Origin: Streptomyces antarcticus
GTDB lineage: Bacteria > Actinomycetota > Actinomycetes > Streptomycetales > Streptomycetaceae
Assembly (NCBI RefSeq): GCF_026627255.1
Contig: NZ_JAPNLM010000008.1
Location: 225,105-289,104 of the forward strand
Direction: 5' to 3'
DNA: 64,000 bases
Positions 25,882 to 34,643 of the stretch are shown here, piece after piece (the stretch's first letter is position 1; every line of letters starts with the position of its first letter). A program made the translations under genes and the position numbers. The notes below the pieces were generated by a model. The model saw nothing but the letters and a program-made list of their open reading frames with translations, was not told the DNA's origin and did not search any database.

Positions 25882-26517
25882 ATGAAGAAGACCATCAGAA
25901 ACCTCGCCGTCGTCACCGGTGCCGCCGCCGCCGCGTTCACCCTGACCGTGGGCACGGCATCGGCCGTGCCGTCCACCACGTGGACCGTCAACCCGTCCCC
26001 GTCGACCTACACGGCGACGAACAGCGGGAACATCGTCCTCAGCGTCAACGGCATCGCCATGACGTGTACGACGTCGGGCGCCTCCGGCTCGATGGCCAGC
26101 GCCACCGGCAACCCGGCCACCGTCGGCTCGATCAGCGCCATCAACTTCGGTGCCAGCGGCTCGCCCTGCACGAGCGTCCTGGGCAACGTGACCACCGTTC
26201 CGACCACCCCGTGGACCGTGGTGGCCCAGGACTACACCGCCTCGACCGGCGTCACCAAGGGCTACATCGGCAACGTCGACGCCAAGGTCACCGTCGGTGC
26301 CTGCGTCTTCCGCGTGACGGGCAAGGCGGCCGCCACGTATACCAACTCGACGGGCAAGCTCGCGGTCGCCAGCACCTCCGGTCAGCTCACCGTCGTCTCG
26401 TCGACCAACTGCGGCAGCGCCGTCCCGGTCGGCGCCAAGCCGATCTTCACCGGCGCCTACCTCGTCAAGAAGACCGGCACCGCGATCATCCCGACCATCG
26501 TCGGCTCCAACCCGTAA
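25882..26517 (+). CDS. Small secreted protein of unknown function
   Basis: 211 residues, ATG at 25882 with AAGGAG 12 bases upstream. Signal peptide at 1-28 (MKKTIRNL then a hydrophobic Ala/Val core, cleavage after ASA). The mature part is Thr/Ser/Gly/Val rich, predicted all-beta, with four cysteines that can form two disulfides. No known catalytic motif. It is followed by two strong hairpins, so it is probably a separate transcript from the next secreted-protein gene. I do not recognise a named family. Position directly divergent from the mce operon suggests an envelope role (inference). Confidence 0.88.
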   Translation: MKKTIRNLAVVTGAAAAAFTLTVGTASAVPSTTWTVNPSPSTYTATNSGNIVLSVNGIAMTCTTSGASGSMASATGNPATVGSISAINFGASGSPCTSVLGNVTTVPTTPWTVVAQDYTASTGVTKGYIGNVDAKVTVGACVFRVTGKAAATYTNSTGKLAVASTSGQLTVVSSTNCGSAVPVGAKPIFTGAYLVKKTGTAIIPTIVGSNP

Positions 26518-26524
26518 GGCGTGC

Positions 26525-26583
26525 GGGAGTGCCACCGGCACTCCCCCGGGTCCGTGCGCCCGGCCGGTGAAACCGGCCGGGCG
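26525..26583 (+). terminator. Tandem terminator hairpins after the small secreted-protein gene
   Basis: First hairpin: GGGAGTGCC/GGCACTCCC with an ACC loop (26525-26545). Second: CGCCCGGCCGGT/ACCGGCCGGGCG with a GAA loop (26557-26583), a perfect 12-bp stem. Confidence 0.75.
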
Positions 26584-26721
26584 TTCGCCGACCCTCGACG
26601 CCGGCTCTCGGCGCCGACCCTGGACGCCGGCCCTCGACACCGGAACAGATACGCCGACCAGACACGCCGACCGGCCGCGCCGGCCGTCGGCGCCCCGCAC
26701 GATGCCCGAGCGGAGCAAGCG

Positions 26722-28347
26722 ATGAGAGGCCACCCTCCCGTCCCGGAGACACGCCGCGTCCGCGCGCGCGGTGCGGCGCTCGCCGCCCTCGCGGCGCTCG
26801 CCCCCCTGATCCCGTCGGCGGCCGCCGCGGTGGGCTCCCAGGAGATCACCGCGAAGCTGAACTACGACTGCGCGCTGCCCTCGGGGCACCAGCGCGCCGC
26901 GGTTCGGGTGACGGCCACCTTCCCCGGCCGGGCCACGGCCGGCGAGAGGATCCTTCCCACCGGGGTGACCACGACGGTCGAGCTCCCGGCCGCGGCCGTC
27001 GCCGACCTCACGGCCCTCAAGGCCGCCACGGTGCTGCCCGAGACCAGGCTGACGCTCCAAGTCGCCCAGCGCGGGGCCTCGGCGCAGGCCCTCTGGCGCG
27101 GCACCGCCGGAGCCCCGCCCGTCGCCGTTCCCGCCGCGGGCCCGCTGACCCTCACCACCACCGGCGACGCCCCGGCCGTAACGGCGGCCGCCGACGGCGA
27201 CCTCACCTTCACGGCCGCGGACCTCGGCATCGACCTCGCCCTCGGTACGGCCGACGGAGCGCCCGCCACTCCCGCGTCCCTCTCCCTCGCCTGCACCCTG
27301 GCGAAGGACGCGGACGGCCACGGCCTGCTGGCCACCGTGCCGGTCGGTCCGGCCCCCTCCACGCCAGCCCCGAGCGGTTCACCCTCCCCGTCGGCCCCCA
27401 CCGCCCCGGCGTCCGGGCGCCCGACCGATCCGGCGTCCCCGACGGCCCCCGGAACCCCGAAGGAGTCGACGGCGCCCGGGACGCCCCCCGAACGGGCGGG
27501 CGGGGCCAAGGACAAGGACAAGGCTCCGAAGGTCGGCGACGCCCGCGCCGGCGCGCCGGCCGCCAGACCGCCGGCTCCGCCCTGCGTCAAGCAGAACCCG
27601 ACCGACAAGTCGCTCAACGCGTTCATCACGGGCTACTCCAACGTCCGCAAACTGGGCGGCGCCTCCCTGATCCCGGTGTCGTGCGTGCAGATCGAGCAGG
27701 GCGACCCGGACATCGCCTTCCCTCCGGACGGGAGCATCCACCTGCTCCAGAAGTCGGAGGCCTATCTCGACTACCAGGGCCGCAAGCAGACCCCGCCGTT
27801 CCAGTCCACCTTCCTGACCTTCGGTTTCACCCCGACGACCGCGACCATGATCCTGGAGCAGGCGGGGCCCATGACCGTCGCGTCGGACGTCCTGCTCGTC
27901 TTCCCGGACAACATCGCGGAGACGTACGTGCGCGCTCCGCTGGTCCTGCGCGTACTGGACGTCAAGGTCAACGGCACGCCTCTGGACGTCGGCCCGTCGT
28001 GCCGTTCGGAAACCCCGCTCAGCTCCCCCGAGCCCGATCCGGACACGTACCCGGGCCCGCACCTCGTGATGCTCGGGAAGGGGCAGCTCATCAACGGTAC
28101 GGACGCCACCGGTTACGTCCTGACCTCCGGCGGGCCACTGACGGGCGAGGTGACCATCCCGCCCTTCACCGGCTGCGGCGCGGGCGGTGAGGACCTCGAC
28201 CGGCTGCTGACCGCGTCCATCTCGGGCCCCGGCAACTACGTCAAGCAGATCCAGGGGCAGACCTGCGCGGTGGGCGTCGAGGTACCCACCGAGGGCCAGT
28301 GCACCGAGGACCGCCAGCCGTACGTGGTCCCCGCCCCGGAGCGCTGA
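26722..28347 (+). CDS. Large secreted protein with DUF6801-like N-terminal domain
   Basis: 541 residues from the ATG at 26722 (GGAG 7 bases upstream). Twin-Arg-containing signal sequence at about 1-36 (RRVRARGAALAALAALAPLIPSAAAA). Residues about 37-200 resemble the beta-rich DUF6801 domain (KLNYDCALPSG, then VRVTATFP). A Pro/Ser/Thr linker (about 205-285) leads to a Cys-containing C-terminal domain (about 287-541) with repeated beta strands (LTFGFTPTTATMILEQAG; VLDVKVNGTPLDVG). No enzyme motif. It lies between two other secreted genes and upstream of a PucR regulator. The DUF6801 assignment is from memory of the family pattern. Confidence 0.82.
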   Translation: MRGHPPVPETRRVRARGAALAALAALAPLIPSAAAAVGSQEITAKLNYDCALPSGHQRAAVRVTATFPGRATAGERILPTGVTTTVELPAAAVADLTALKAATVLPETRLTLQVAQRGASAQALWRGTAGAPPVAVPAAGPLTLTTTGDAPAVTAAADGDLTFTAADLGIDLALGTADGAPATPASLSLACTLAKDADGHGLLATVPVGPAPSTPAPSGSPSPSAPTAPASGRPTDPASPTAPGTPKESTAPGTPPERAGGAKDKDKAPKVGDARAGAPAARPPAPPCVKQNPTDKSLNAFITGYSNVRKLGGASLIPVSCVQIEQGDPDIAFPPDGSIHLLQKSEAYLDYQGRKQTPPFQSTFLTFGFTPTTATMILEQAGPMTVASDVLLVFPDNIAETYVRAPLVLRVLDVKVNGTPLDVGPSCRSETPLSSPEPDPDTYPGPHLVMLGKGQLINGTDATGYVLTSGGPLTGEVTIPPFTGCGAGGEDLDRLLTASISGPGNYVKQIQGQTCAVGVEVPTEGQCTEDRQPYVVPAPER

Positions 28348-28373
28348 TCCGCACCCCTGCCCAGACGCCGGGC

Positions 28374-28467
28374 GCACCCCGGCACCTCCGGACCGCACCC
28401 CGGCACCTCCGGACCGCACACCGGCACACCGCACCCCCGCACCCCCGCACCCCCGCACCCCCGCACC
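28374..28467. repeat. Tandem repeats between two secreted-protein genes
   Basis: Two exact 21-bp copies starting GCACCCCGGCACCTCCGG (28374-28394, 28395-28415), a partial third copy, then about four 8-bp CCCCCGCA units (to about 28467). They fill the 158-bp gap and form no clear hairpin. Confidence 0.8.
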
Positions 28468-28505
28468 AGAGACCCGAACGTCCCCCGTCTTCGAAAGGCA
28501 CCTCC

Positions 28506-29450
28506 ATGCCACTCGCCTCCGCACGTACCCGGCTCGCCACCGTCTCGGCGCTGACCGCGTTCGGCGCGTTCGCCTCCCTCGGTACGGCGACCGCCGCCAC
28601 GCCGGCCCTCAACGGGGCGTGGGGTCCGTTCACCCGCTGTCCCGTCGACTCGCCGACGATGCTCGGGGCGGACGGTCTGGACAAGGCACCGCAGTGCGTC
28701 GTCTCCTACGCCGCCAGCGGGTCCATCAAGCTCGGCAACACGACGGTCATCACCGGTAACAGCAACCTCCAGATGGGCGTCGTCCAGAACTCCGACGGCA
28801 GCAGCACGGTCGTCGCGCCCGCCTCCGGCGCGATCACCGCCGCCTCGGCGACGGTGCCCGGCGGTCTCCTCGGGCTGATGTGCCCGAGCAACATCCCGGG
28901 CATCACCGCCATCTGCAAGCAGCTCTCGGACGCCAAGCTCAACAAGATCACCGCGACCCTGGAGTCGGTGGGCACCCCGTATGACTTCGACCAGATAGCG
29001 GGCGTCGTCACCGACCAGACGATCGTGAACATCCCGGTCCGCATCCGCCTGGAGAACCCGTTCCTGGGCAGCAACTGCTACATCGGCACGAAGAGCAACC
29101 CGATCGTCCTGAAGCCGAAGAACCTGAACTACCCGTCGTTCGCCGTGGAGCGGTTCGACGGTGACGGCAGCGCGAACGAGGAGGGCGAGATGAGCCGCCT
29201 CAACCTTCTCGGCTCCACCCAGAGCGACACGTCCTTCGCCGTCCCCGGCGCCAGCGGCTGCGGGCTGGGGCTCTTCGGCCTGATCGACGCGGCGGTCAAC
29301 CTCAAGACCGGACTGCCGTCCGCGGCGGGCAAGAACAACCTGACCCTGAACAACACCCAGACCTACCTGGGCGGGCTCTTCGCCCCCGGCACGATCGCCC
29401 CCGACGCGGGCAAGCAGCTCGCCCGGAACTGGCACTCGGCAGTCAACTAA
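28506..29450 (+). CDS. Secreted protein of unknown function
   Basis: 314 residues from the ATG at 28506 (GAAAGG about 10 bases upstream). Signal peptide about 1-30 with cleavage near TATAAT-P (residues, AxA-like). Mature protein is rich in beta-prone residues with six cysteines (RCPVDS, QCVVSY, MCPSN, ICKQL, NCYIG, GCGLG), which suggests a disulfide-stabilised extracellular domain. No catalytic motif seen. It may share a transcript with 26722-28347, from which it is separated by direct repeats. The family is not one I can name. Confidence 0.87.
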   Translation: MPLASARTRLATVSALTAFGAFASLGTATAATPALNGAWGPFTRCPVDSPTMLGADGLDKAPQCVVSYAASGSIKLGNTTVITGNSNLQMGVVQNSDGSSTVVAPASGAITAASATVPGGLLGLMCPSNIPGITAICKQLSDAKLNKITATLESVGTPYDFDQIAGVVTDQTIVNIPVRIRLENPFLGSNCYIGTKSNPIVLKPKNLNYPSFAVERFDGDGSANEEGEMSRLNLLGSTQSDTSFAVPGASGCGLGLFGLIDAAVNLKTGLPSAAGKNNLTLNNTQTYLGGLFAPGTIAPDAGKQLARNWHSAVN

Positions 29451-29535
29451 CGGTCAGCGAACGGCGATTCCCGGCCGACTCGCCGGACTCCACCCGCCCT
29501 CCTGGGCATCTCCTGCTCAAACGGTGTACAGCACA

Positions 29536-29579
29536 GCTGACTTGACCTAGCGTCAGCACCTCACACAGGTACGTACCTG
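29536..29579 (+). promoter_or_regulatory. Candidate promoter with two palindromic operators for the PucR-type gene
   Basis: TTGACC at 29543-29548 and CAGGTA at 29566-29571 are spaced 17 bp and resemble -35 and -10 boxes. The -35 lies inside an inverted repeat GCTGAC/GTCAGC (29536-29541, 29552-29557). The -10 lies inside a perfect 14-bp palindrome CAGGTACGTACCTG (29566-29579). Layout suggests repression or autoregulation about 80 bp upstream of the start codon. Confidence 0.5.
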
Positions 29580-29660
29580 ACGGTCGCGCAGCGCCCTCCA
29601 GCCAGCAGGGCGCTGTCACGCCGCCCCCCACCGGGCGCGCAGGAGAGCAAGGGATCAGTC

Positions 29661-30872
29661 ATGCCCTCGATGCCAGAACCACTGGACCTCGGCGAACCGC
29701 TCGACCCGCTCCCCAAGGAGTTCGCGGCCTTGATGAGGCCCGAGGTCCCGGGGCTCATCAAAGAGATACGAGTCGAGGTCCAGCGCGCCTATCCGGTGTA
29801 CGCCCGTCTCCTCAACGGCCCCAACGCGGACGCCATCCGGCAGGGTGTGGAGCAGGCACTTGCCACGTTCGTGGACCGCGTCGCCGACCCCGGCACGAGT
29901 TCGGTCCTGCGCGACGAACTGCTGCGCAAGTTCGGCCGGGTGGAGGCCTACGAGGGCCGTGACCTCGACACCCTCCAGGGTGCCTACCGGCTCGGCGCAC
30001 GCATCGCGTTGCGCCGGGCCAAGACCATGGGCCGCCAGTACAACCTGTCCCCCTCACTGATCCTCGCCTTCGCGGACGCGCTCTTCGCCTACGTAGACGA
30101 GTTGGAGGCAGTCGCGCGCGAGGGGTACGCGGAGGTTCAGGAACGTGCGCCCTCCGAGTTATCGGCGTTACGCCGGAAACTGCTCCATCTCATCCTGGTC
30201 GGGTCGCCCCTGCCGCAGGCGACCATCGCCGAGCTGTGCGAGCAGGCGTCCTGGGAACTCCCGGCGCAGTGCACGCTGGTGGCCCTGCGCGCCCCGGCCC
30301 CCGACCACGTACGGGCCTGCCTCGACCGGGATGTCCTCGCCGACCTCGGCATCCCGCAGCCGCACCTGCTGATCCCCGGGCCGCTCACCCCCCAGCGCCT
30401 GGCGATGCTCGAATCCGCCCTCGCGGGCGCCCCGGCCGTCATCGGCCTGACCGTGCCACCGCCGCAGGCCGCCGACTCCATCCGGTGGGCCAGGAAGGTG
30501 CTGCAGCTCATCGAGGACGGGATCGTGCCCGACGGCCCGGTCGTGCACTGCGAAGACCATCTGACCACCTTGTGGCTCCTGTCCGACCCCGCACTGGTCA
30601 CGCACATCGCGGCCCGCGAACTGGCCCCGCTCAGCGGGCTGGGCGGCTCCCGGCGCGGCCGCCTGGTCGAGACGCTGCGCGTCCACATCGCCACACGGGC
30701 CCCCGCCGAACAGGTCGGCGAGGTGCTCGGCGTCCACGCGCAGACCGTCCGCTACCGCCTGCGCAACCTGGACGCCCGCCTGGGCGACCGCATCACGGAC
30801 CCGGACCACCGCTTCGCACTGGAGGCCGCCCTGCGCTCGCTCCATCTCCAGGGCAACGACTACGCGGAATGA
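29661..30872 (+). CDS. PucR/CdaR-type helix-turn-helix transcriptional regulator with two TTA codons
   Basis: 403 residues, ATG at 29661 (AAGGGA upstream). The N-terminal half is a helical ligand/sensor-like region of the RsbRD or PucR N-terminal kind; the C-terminus carries the PucR-type HTH (about 351-378; VGEVLGVHAQTVRYRLRNLD). Residues 167 and 170 (PSELSALRR) are encoded by TTA (30159-30161 and 30168-30170), the codon read by the bldA tRNA in Streptomyces; these are the only TTA pair I found in the window. It is cotranscribed at most with the secreted genes upstream and converges on the pyrimidine operon, either of which could be its target. Confidence 0.92.
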   Translation: MPSMPEPLDLGEPLDPLPKEFAALMRPEVPGLIKEIRVEVQRAYPVYARLLNGPNADAIRQGVEQALATFVDRVADPGTSSVLRDELLRKFGRVEAYEGRDLDTLQGAYRLGARIALRRAKTMGRQYNLSPSLILAFADALFAYVDELEAVAREGYAEVQERAPSELSALRRKLLHLILVGSPLPQATIAELCEQASWELPAQCTLVALRAPAPDHVRACLDRDVLADLGIPQPHLLIPGPLTPQRLAMLESALAGAPAVIGLTVPPPQAADSIRWARKVLQLIEDGIVPDGPVVHCEDHLTTLWLLSDPALVTHIAARELAPLSGLGGSRRGRLVETLRVHIATRAPAEQVGEVLGVHAQTVRYRLRNLDARLGDRITDPDHRFALEAALRSLHLQGNDYAE

Positions 30873-30874
30873 CC

Positions 30875-30893
30875 CGGCCCGCAGTGCGGGGCC
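30875..30893. terminator. Hairpin between convergent genes
   Basis: CGGCCC-GCA and TGC-GGGGCCG form a hairpin with one bulged base directly after the regulator stop codon. It can terminate the plus-strand transcript and also lies downstream of the minus-strand operon end (30926). Confidence 0.55.
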
Positions 30894-30925
30894 GACCTCC
30901 CGGCCGGCCCCGCGCCACGCGCAGG

Positions 30926-31924
30926 TCAGCTGAGCAACGGGATGATGTGGGAGCCGTACGCGTCGATGGTCGCTTCCCGGGCGTCGTGCATGTCGTAGAC
31001 GGCGAACTGGTCGACGCCGAGGTCGCGCAGGGCCCGGAGCTTCTCGATGTGGGCTTCGGCGGGGCCGAGCAGGCAGAACCGGTCGACGATCTCGTCGGGG
31101 ACGAAGTCGGCGGACGGGTTCCCGGCGCGGCCGTGGTGGCTGTAGTCGTAGCCCTGGCGGGACTTGACGTACTCGGTCAGCTCTTCCGGAACCATTGAGG
31201 AGTGCTCCCCGTACCGGGAGACCAGGTCGGCGACGTGGTTGCCGACCATCCCGCCGAACCAGCGGCACTGGTCGCGGGCGTGCGCGAGGTCGGCGCCCAC
31301 GTACGCGGGCGCCGCCACGCAGATGGTGATCTCCGCCGGATCCCGTCCGGCCGCCACGGCCGCCTCTCGGACGGACTTGATCATCCACTCGGTGAGGTAG
31401 GGGTCGGCGAGTTGGAGGATGAATCCGTCGGCCTTCTGCCCGGCGAGGGCGAGGGCCTTCGGCCCGTACGCCGCCATCCAGATCGGGAGCTTTCCGTCCT
31501 TGATCCAGGGGATCCGAATGGCATTGCCGTCGACCTCGGCTTCGCGGCCCTCGGCGAGGTCGCGGATGACGTCGATGGCCTCGCCCAGGCGGGCCAGGGT
31601 GTTGGGCGCCCGGCCGGCCACCCGCATCGCGGAGTCGCCGCGGCCGATCCCGCAGACCGTGCGGTTGCCGTACATGTCGTTGAGGGTGGCGAAGGTGGAA
31701 GCGGTCACCTCCCAGGTGCGGGTGCCCGGGTTGGTGACCATCGGGCCGACGCGCAGCTTCTGCGTGTTGGCGAGGATCTGGCTGTAGATGACGAACGGTT
31801 CCTGCCACAGGACCGCCGAGTCGAAGGTCCAGCCGTAGCGGAAGCCGTTGCGCTCGGCCCGCTTCATGAGGCTGACGACCTGGGAGGCCGGTGGGTCGGT
31901 CTGGAGGACGAGGCCGAAGTCCAT
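30926..31924 (-). CDS. LLM-class F420/flavin-dependent oxidoreductase linked to pyrimidine catabolism
   Basis: 332 residues, ATG at 31924 after AAGGAG at 9 bases. TIM-barrel luciferase-like fold: MDFGLVLQTD start, TFDSAVLWQEPFV, a KLRVGPMVTNP strand typical of F420-dependent members, and RTVCGIGRGDSAMRVAGRAPNT. Family enzymes use F420 or FMN. It is the last gene of the operon with dihydropyrimidinase (13 bp upstream), beta-ureidopropionase and an aminotransferase. No classical dihydropyrimidine dehydrogenase is present, so this enzyme is a candidate for the redox step on a pyrimidine or hydantoin ring (inference). Confidence 0.92.
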   Translation of the reverse strand: MDFGLVLQTDPPASQVVSLMKRAERNGFRYGWTFDSAVLWQEPFVIYSQILANTQKLRVGPMVTNPGTRTWEVTASTFATLNDMYGNRTVCGIGRGDSAMRVAGRAPNTLARLGEAIDVIRDLAEGREAEVDGNAIRIPWIKDGKLPIWMAAYGPKALALAGQKADGFILQLADPYLTEWMIKSVREAAVAAGRDPAEITICVAAPAYVGADLAHARDQCRWFGGMVGNHVADLVSRYGEHSSMVPEELTEYVKSRQGYDYSHHGRAGNPSADFVPDEIVDRFCLLGPAEAHIEKLRALRDLGVDQFAVYDMHDAREATIDAYGSHIIPLLS

Positions 31925-31937
31925 GCGGGGACTCTCC

Positions 31938-33338
31938 TTACAGGTACTGGCAGGTGGAGCGGTGGACGAAGGCCCCGTGGCCGGCCCGGCCCGTGTACTC
32001 GCGCTGGTCGATGACGATCTCACCCCGCGAGAGGACCGTGTCGACGCGTCCCGTGATCCGCCTGCCCTCGTACGCCGAGTAGTCCACGTTCATGTGGTGC
32101 GTCTCGGCGGAGATGACCTGCTCGGCGTGCGGATCGTAGAGGACGATGTCGGCGTCGGAACCCGGCGCGATCGTGCCCTTCTGCGGATAGAGGCCGAACA
32201 TCCGGGCCGGGCTCGCGCACGCGATCTCGATCCAGCGGCGGCGGCTGATGTGCCCGTCCAGGACCGCCTGATGGAGGAGGTCCATGCGGTTCTCCACCCC
32301 CGGCAGCCCGTTGGGGATCTTCGAGAAGTCCCCCCGGCCCAGTTCCTTCTGGCCGCGGAAGCAGAACGGGCAGTGGTCGGTGGAGACCACCTGGAGGTCG
32401 TTCGTCCGCAGCCCCCGCCACAGCGCCGCCTGATGCTCGCGCGGACGCAGCGGCGTGGAGCAGACGTACTTGGCGCCCTGGAAGTCCGGCTCCTCCAGGT
32501 TGTCCGTGGACAGGAACAGGTACTGCGGACAGGTCTCGCCGAAGACCGGCAGGCCTTTGTCCCGGGCCAGGGCCAGCTCGGCCACCGCTTCCTCCGCCGA
32601 GACGTGGACCACGTACAGCGGGGCGCCGGCGACGCGCGCGAGCTGGATGGCGCGGTGGGTGGCCTCGGCTTCGAGGAGCACCCTGCGGACCTCGCCGTGG
32701 TGGCGGGGGTCGGTCTCGCCACGGGCCAGGGCCTGTTCGACGAGCACGTCGATCGCGATGCCGTTCTCGGCGTGCATCATGATCAGCCCGCCGTTGGAGG
32801 CGCCGCGCTGCATGGCCCGCAGGATCTGCCCGTCGTCGCTGTAGAAGACGCCGGGGTAGGCCATGAACAGTTTGAAGGAGGTGACGCCCTCGCCGACGAG
32901 GTGGTCCATCTCCTTCAGGGTGCCCTCGTTGACGTCCGAGAGGATCATGTGGAAGGCGTAGTCGATCGCGCAGTTGCCGTCCGCCTTGGCGTACCAGGTG
33001 TCGAGGCCCTCGCGCAGGGCGTGGCCCGGGGTCTGCACGGCGAAGTCCACGATGGTGGTGGTGCCGCCCCAGGCGGCGGCCCTGGTGCCGGTCTCGAAGG
33101 TGTCCGAGGCCGCGGTGCCGCCGAAGGGGAGCTCCATGTGGGTGTGCGCGTCGACGCCGCCCGGAATGACGTACTTCCCGCTCGCGTCGATCACGCGGTC
33201 GGCGGTCCACGCCCCGGCGGCCGCCGAGGCGTGCGCGGCCAGGGCCGCGACGCGGCCGTCCTCGATGAGGACGTCGGCGTGCAGTTCGTCGGCGGCGGTG
33301 ACGACCAGGCCGCCGCGGATGAGAGTGCGGATGCTCAT
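31938..33338 (-). CDS. hydA: Dihydropyrimidinase (D-hydantoinase)
   Basis: 466 residues, the usual length. Zn-dependent cyclic amidohydrolase that opens 5,6-dihydropyrimidines or hydantoins to N-carbamoyl amino acids. Motifs: metal-binding HTH in GGVDAHTHME (His 64 and 66), the carboxylated Lys in TSFKLFMAY (near 155), the downstream His in MMHAENG and VVHVSAEEA, and STDHCPF. The active site therefore looks complete. It lies nine bases before the aminotransferase stop (33348) and 13 bases before the LLM gene, within one operon. Confidence 0.96.
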   Translation of the reverse strand: MSIRTLIRGGLVVTAADELHADVLIEDGRVAALAAHASAAAGAWTADRVIDASGKYVIPGGVDAHTHMELPFGGTAASDTFETGTRAAAWGGTTTIVDFAVQTPGHALREGLDTWYAKADGNCAIDYAFHMILSDVNEGTLKEMDHLVGEGVTSFKLFMAYPGVFYSDDGQILRAMQRGASNGGLIMMHAENGIAIDVLVEQALARGETDPRHHGEVRRVLLEAEATHRAIQLARVAGAPLYVVHVSAEEAVAELALARDKGLPVFGETCPQYLFLSTDNLEEPDFQGAKYVCSTPLRPREHQAALWRGLRTNDLQVVSTDHCPFCFRGQKELGRGDFSKIPNGLPGVENRMDLLHQAVLDGHISRRRWIEIACASPARMFGLYPQKGTIAPGSDADIVLYDPHAEQVISAETHHMNVDYSAYEGRRITGRVDTVLSRGEIVIDQREYTGRAGHGAFVHRSTCQYL

Positions 33339-33347
33339 GGGGTTCCC

Positions 33348-34643
33348 TTACTGGACGCTGCGCAAGGCCTGTTCGAGGATGTCCGCGCCCTCTTCCGCCT
33401 CGGCGACGGTGAGGGAGAGCGGCGGCGCGATGCGCAGGACGCTCGTGTTGTACCCGCCCCCCTTGCCGAGCAGCAGGCCGCGTTCGCGGGCGGCCTCCAG
33501 GACGGCGGCGGCCGCTTGCGGGTCGGCCTCGTCGGTGCCGGGCCTCGTCAGCTCCAGGCCGGCCATCAGGCCCCGGCCGCGGACCTCCCGTACGGCGGGC
33601 GCGGCCGCGGCGATGGCGCGCAGCCGTTCCAGGAGCAGGCCGCCGACGCGGCGGGCGTTGCCCTGGAGGTCGTGCTCCTGGAGGTACGCGAGGTTCGCGA
33701 CGCCGGCCGCCATGGTGACCGGGGAACCGCCGAAGGTGGAGATGGAGTTGGAGTCGAGGCAGTTCATCACCTCGGCGCGCGCGACGACACCGCCGATGGA
33801 CATGCCGTTGCCGATGCCCTTGGCGAAGGTGAGGATGTCCGGCGGTCCGTTCTGGGCGTGGGCCTGCCAGCCCCAGAAGTGGTCGCCCGTACGCCCCCAG
33901 CCGGTCTGCACCTCGTCGCTGATCCAGAGGATGCCGTGCCGGTCGAGGACCTCGCGGAAGGCACCGTAGAGGCCGTCGGGCGGCGAGGTGAACCCGCCGA
34001 CGCCCTGGATCGGCTCGGCGATGAGCGCGGCCACTCCCCCGCGCGCCTGGCCCAGTACGTCTTCCAGGTCGGCGACGGCGGCGGCGGTGAACTCGGCGTC
34101 AGGAAGGGCCGCGAAGGGGCCGCGGGTGCGGACGGCGCCGTGGACGTAGTACGTCTGGAGCGGCGAGAGGCTGGTCGGGGACCAGCCGCGGTTGCCGGTG
34201 ATGGAGACGGTGGAGAACGACCGGCCGTGGTAGCTGTTGCGCATCGCCAGGATCTGGTTGGAGCGGCGGTACGTGCTGGCGAGCAGCAGGGCGGTGTCGT
34301 TGGCCTCGGTGCCCGAGGTGGTGAAGAAGACCCGGGCGTCGGGGATGCCGGACAGCGCGGTGATGCGCTCGGCCAGCTCGATCATCGGCCGGTTGAGGTA
34401 GAGGGTGGAGGAGTGGATGATCCTCCCGGCCTGCTCGGCGACGGCCTTGGTGACCTCGGGCAGGGCGTGGGCGGTCATCGTGGTGAGGATGCCGCCGAAG
34501 AAGTCGAGGTAGCGGTTGCCGTCGGCGTCCCAGACGTGGCGGCCCTCGCCGTGGGTGAGCTCGATGGGACGGTCGTAGTAGAGCGCGAGCCAGTCGGGCA
34601 GGACGGTGCGGTGGCGGCTGTGCAGGGGGATCGGGTTGGTCAC
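33348..34643 (-). CDS. Class III aminotransferase (beta-alanine or related substrate)
   Basis: 431 residues from the GTG at 34643, which overlaps the stop of the upstream amidase gene by four bases (GTGA). PLP-dependent fold type I: glycine turn FFTTSGTEANDTALL, cofactor aspartate in ILWISDEVQTG, PLP-lysine in ILTFAKGIGNGMSIGG (near 273). In the reductive pyrimidine pathway this position is filled by beta-alanine:pyruvate (or 2-oxoglutarate) aminotransferase giving malonic semialdehyde. Substrate specificity is inferred from the neighbours. Confidence 0.94.
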   Translation of the reverse strand: MTNPIPLHSRHRTVLPDWLALYYDRPIELTHGEGRHVWDADGNRYLDFFGGILTTMTAHALPEVTKAVAEQAGRIIHSSTLYLNRPMIELAERITALSGIPDARVFFTTSGTEANDTALLLASTYRRSNQILAMRNSYHGRSFSTVSITGNRGWSPTSLSPLQTYYVHGAVRTRGPFAALPDAEFTAAAVADLEDVLGQARGGVAALIAEPIQGVGGFTSPPDGLYGAFREVLDRHGILWISDEVQTGWGRTGDHFWGWQAHAQNGPPDILTFAKGIGNGMSIGGVVARAEVMNCLDSNSISTFGGSPVTMAAGVANLAYLQEHDLQGNARRVGGLLLERLRAIAAAAPAVREVRGRGLMAGLELTRPGTDEADPQAAAAVLEAARERGLLLGKGGGYNTSVLRIAPPLSLTVAEAEEGADILEQALRSVQ

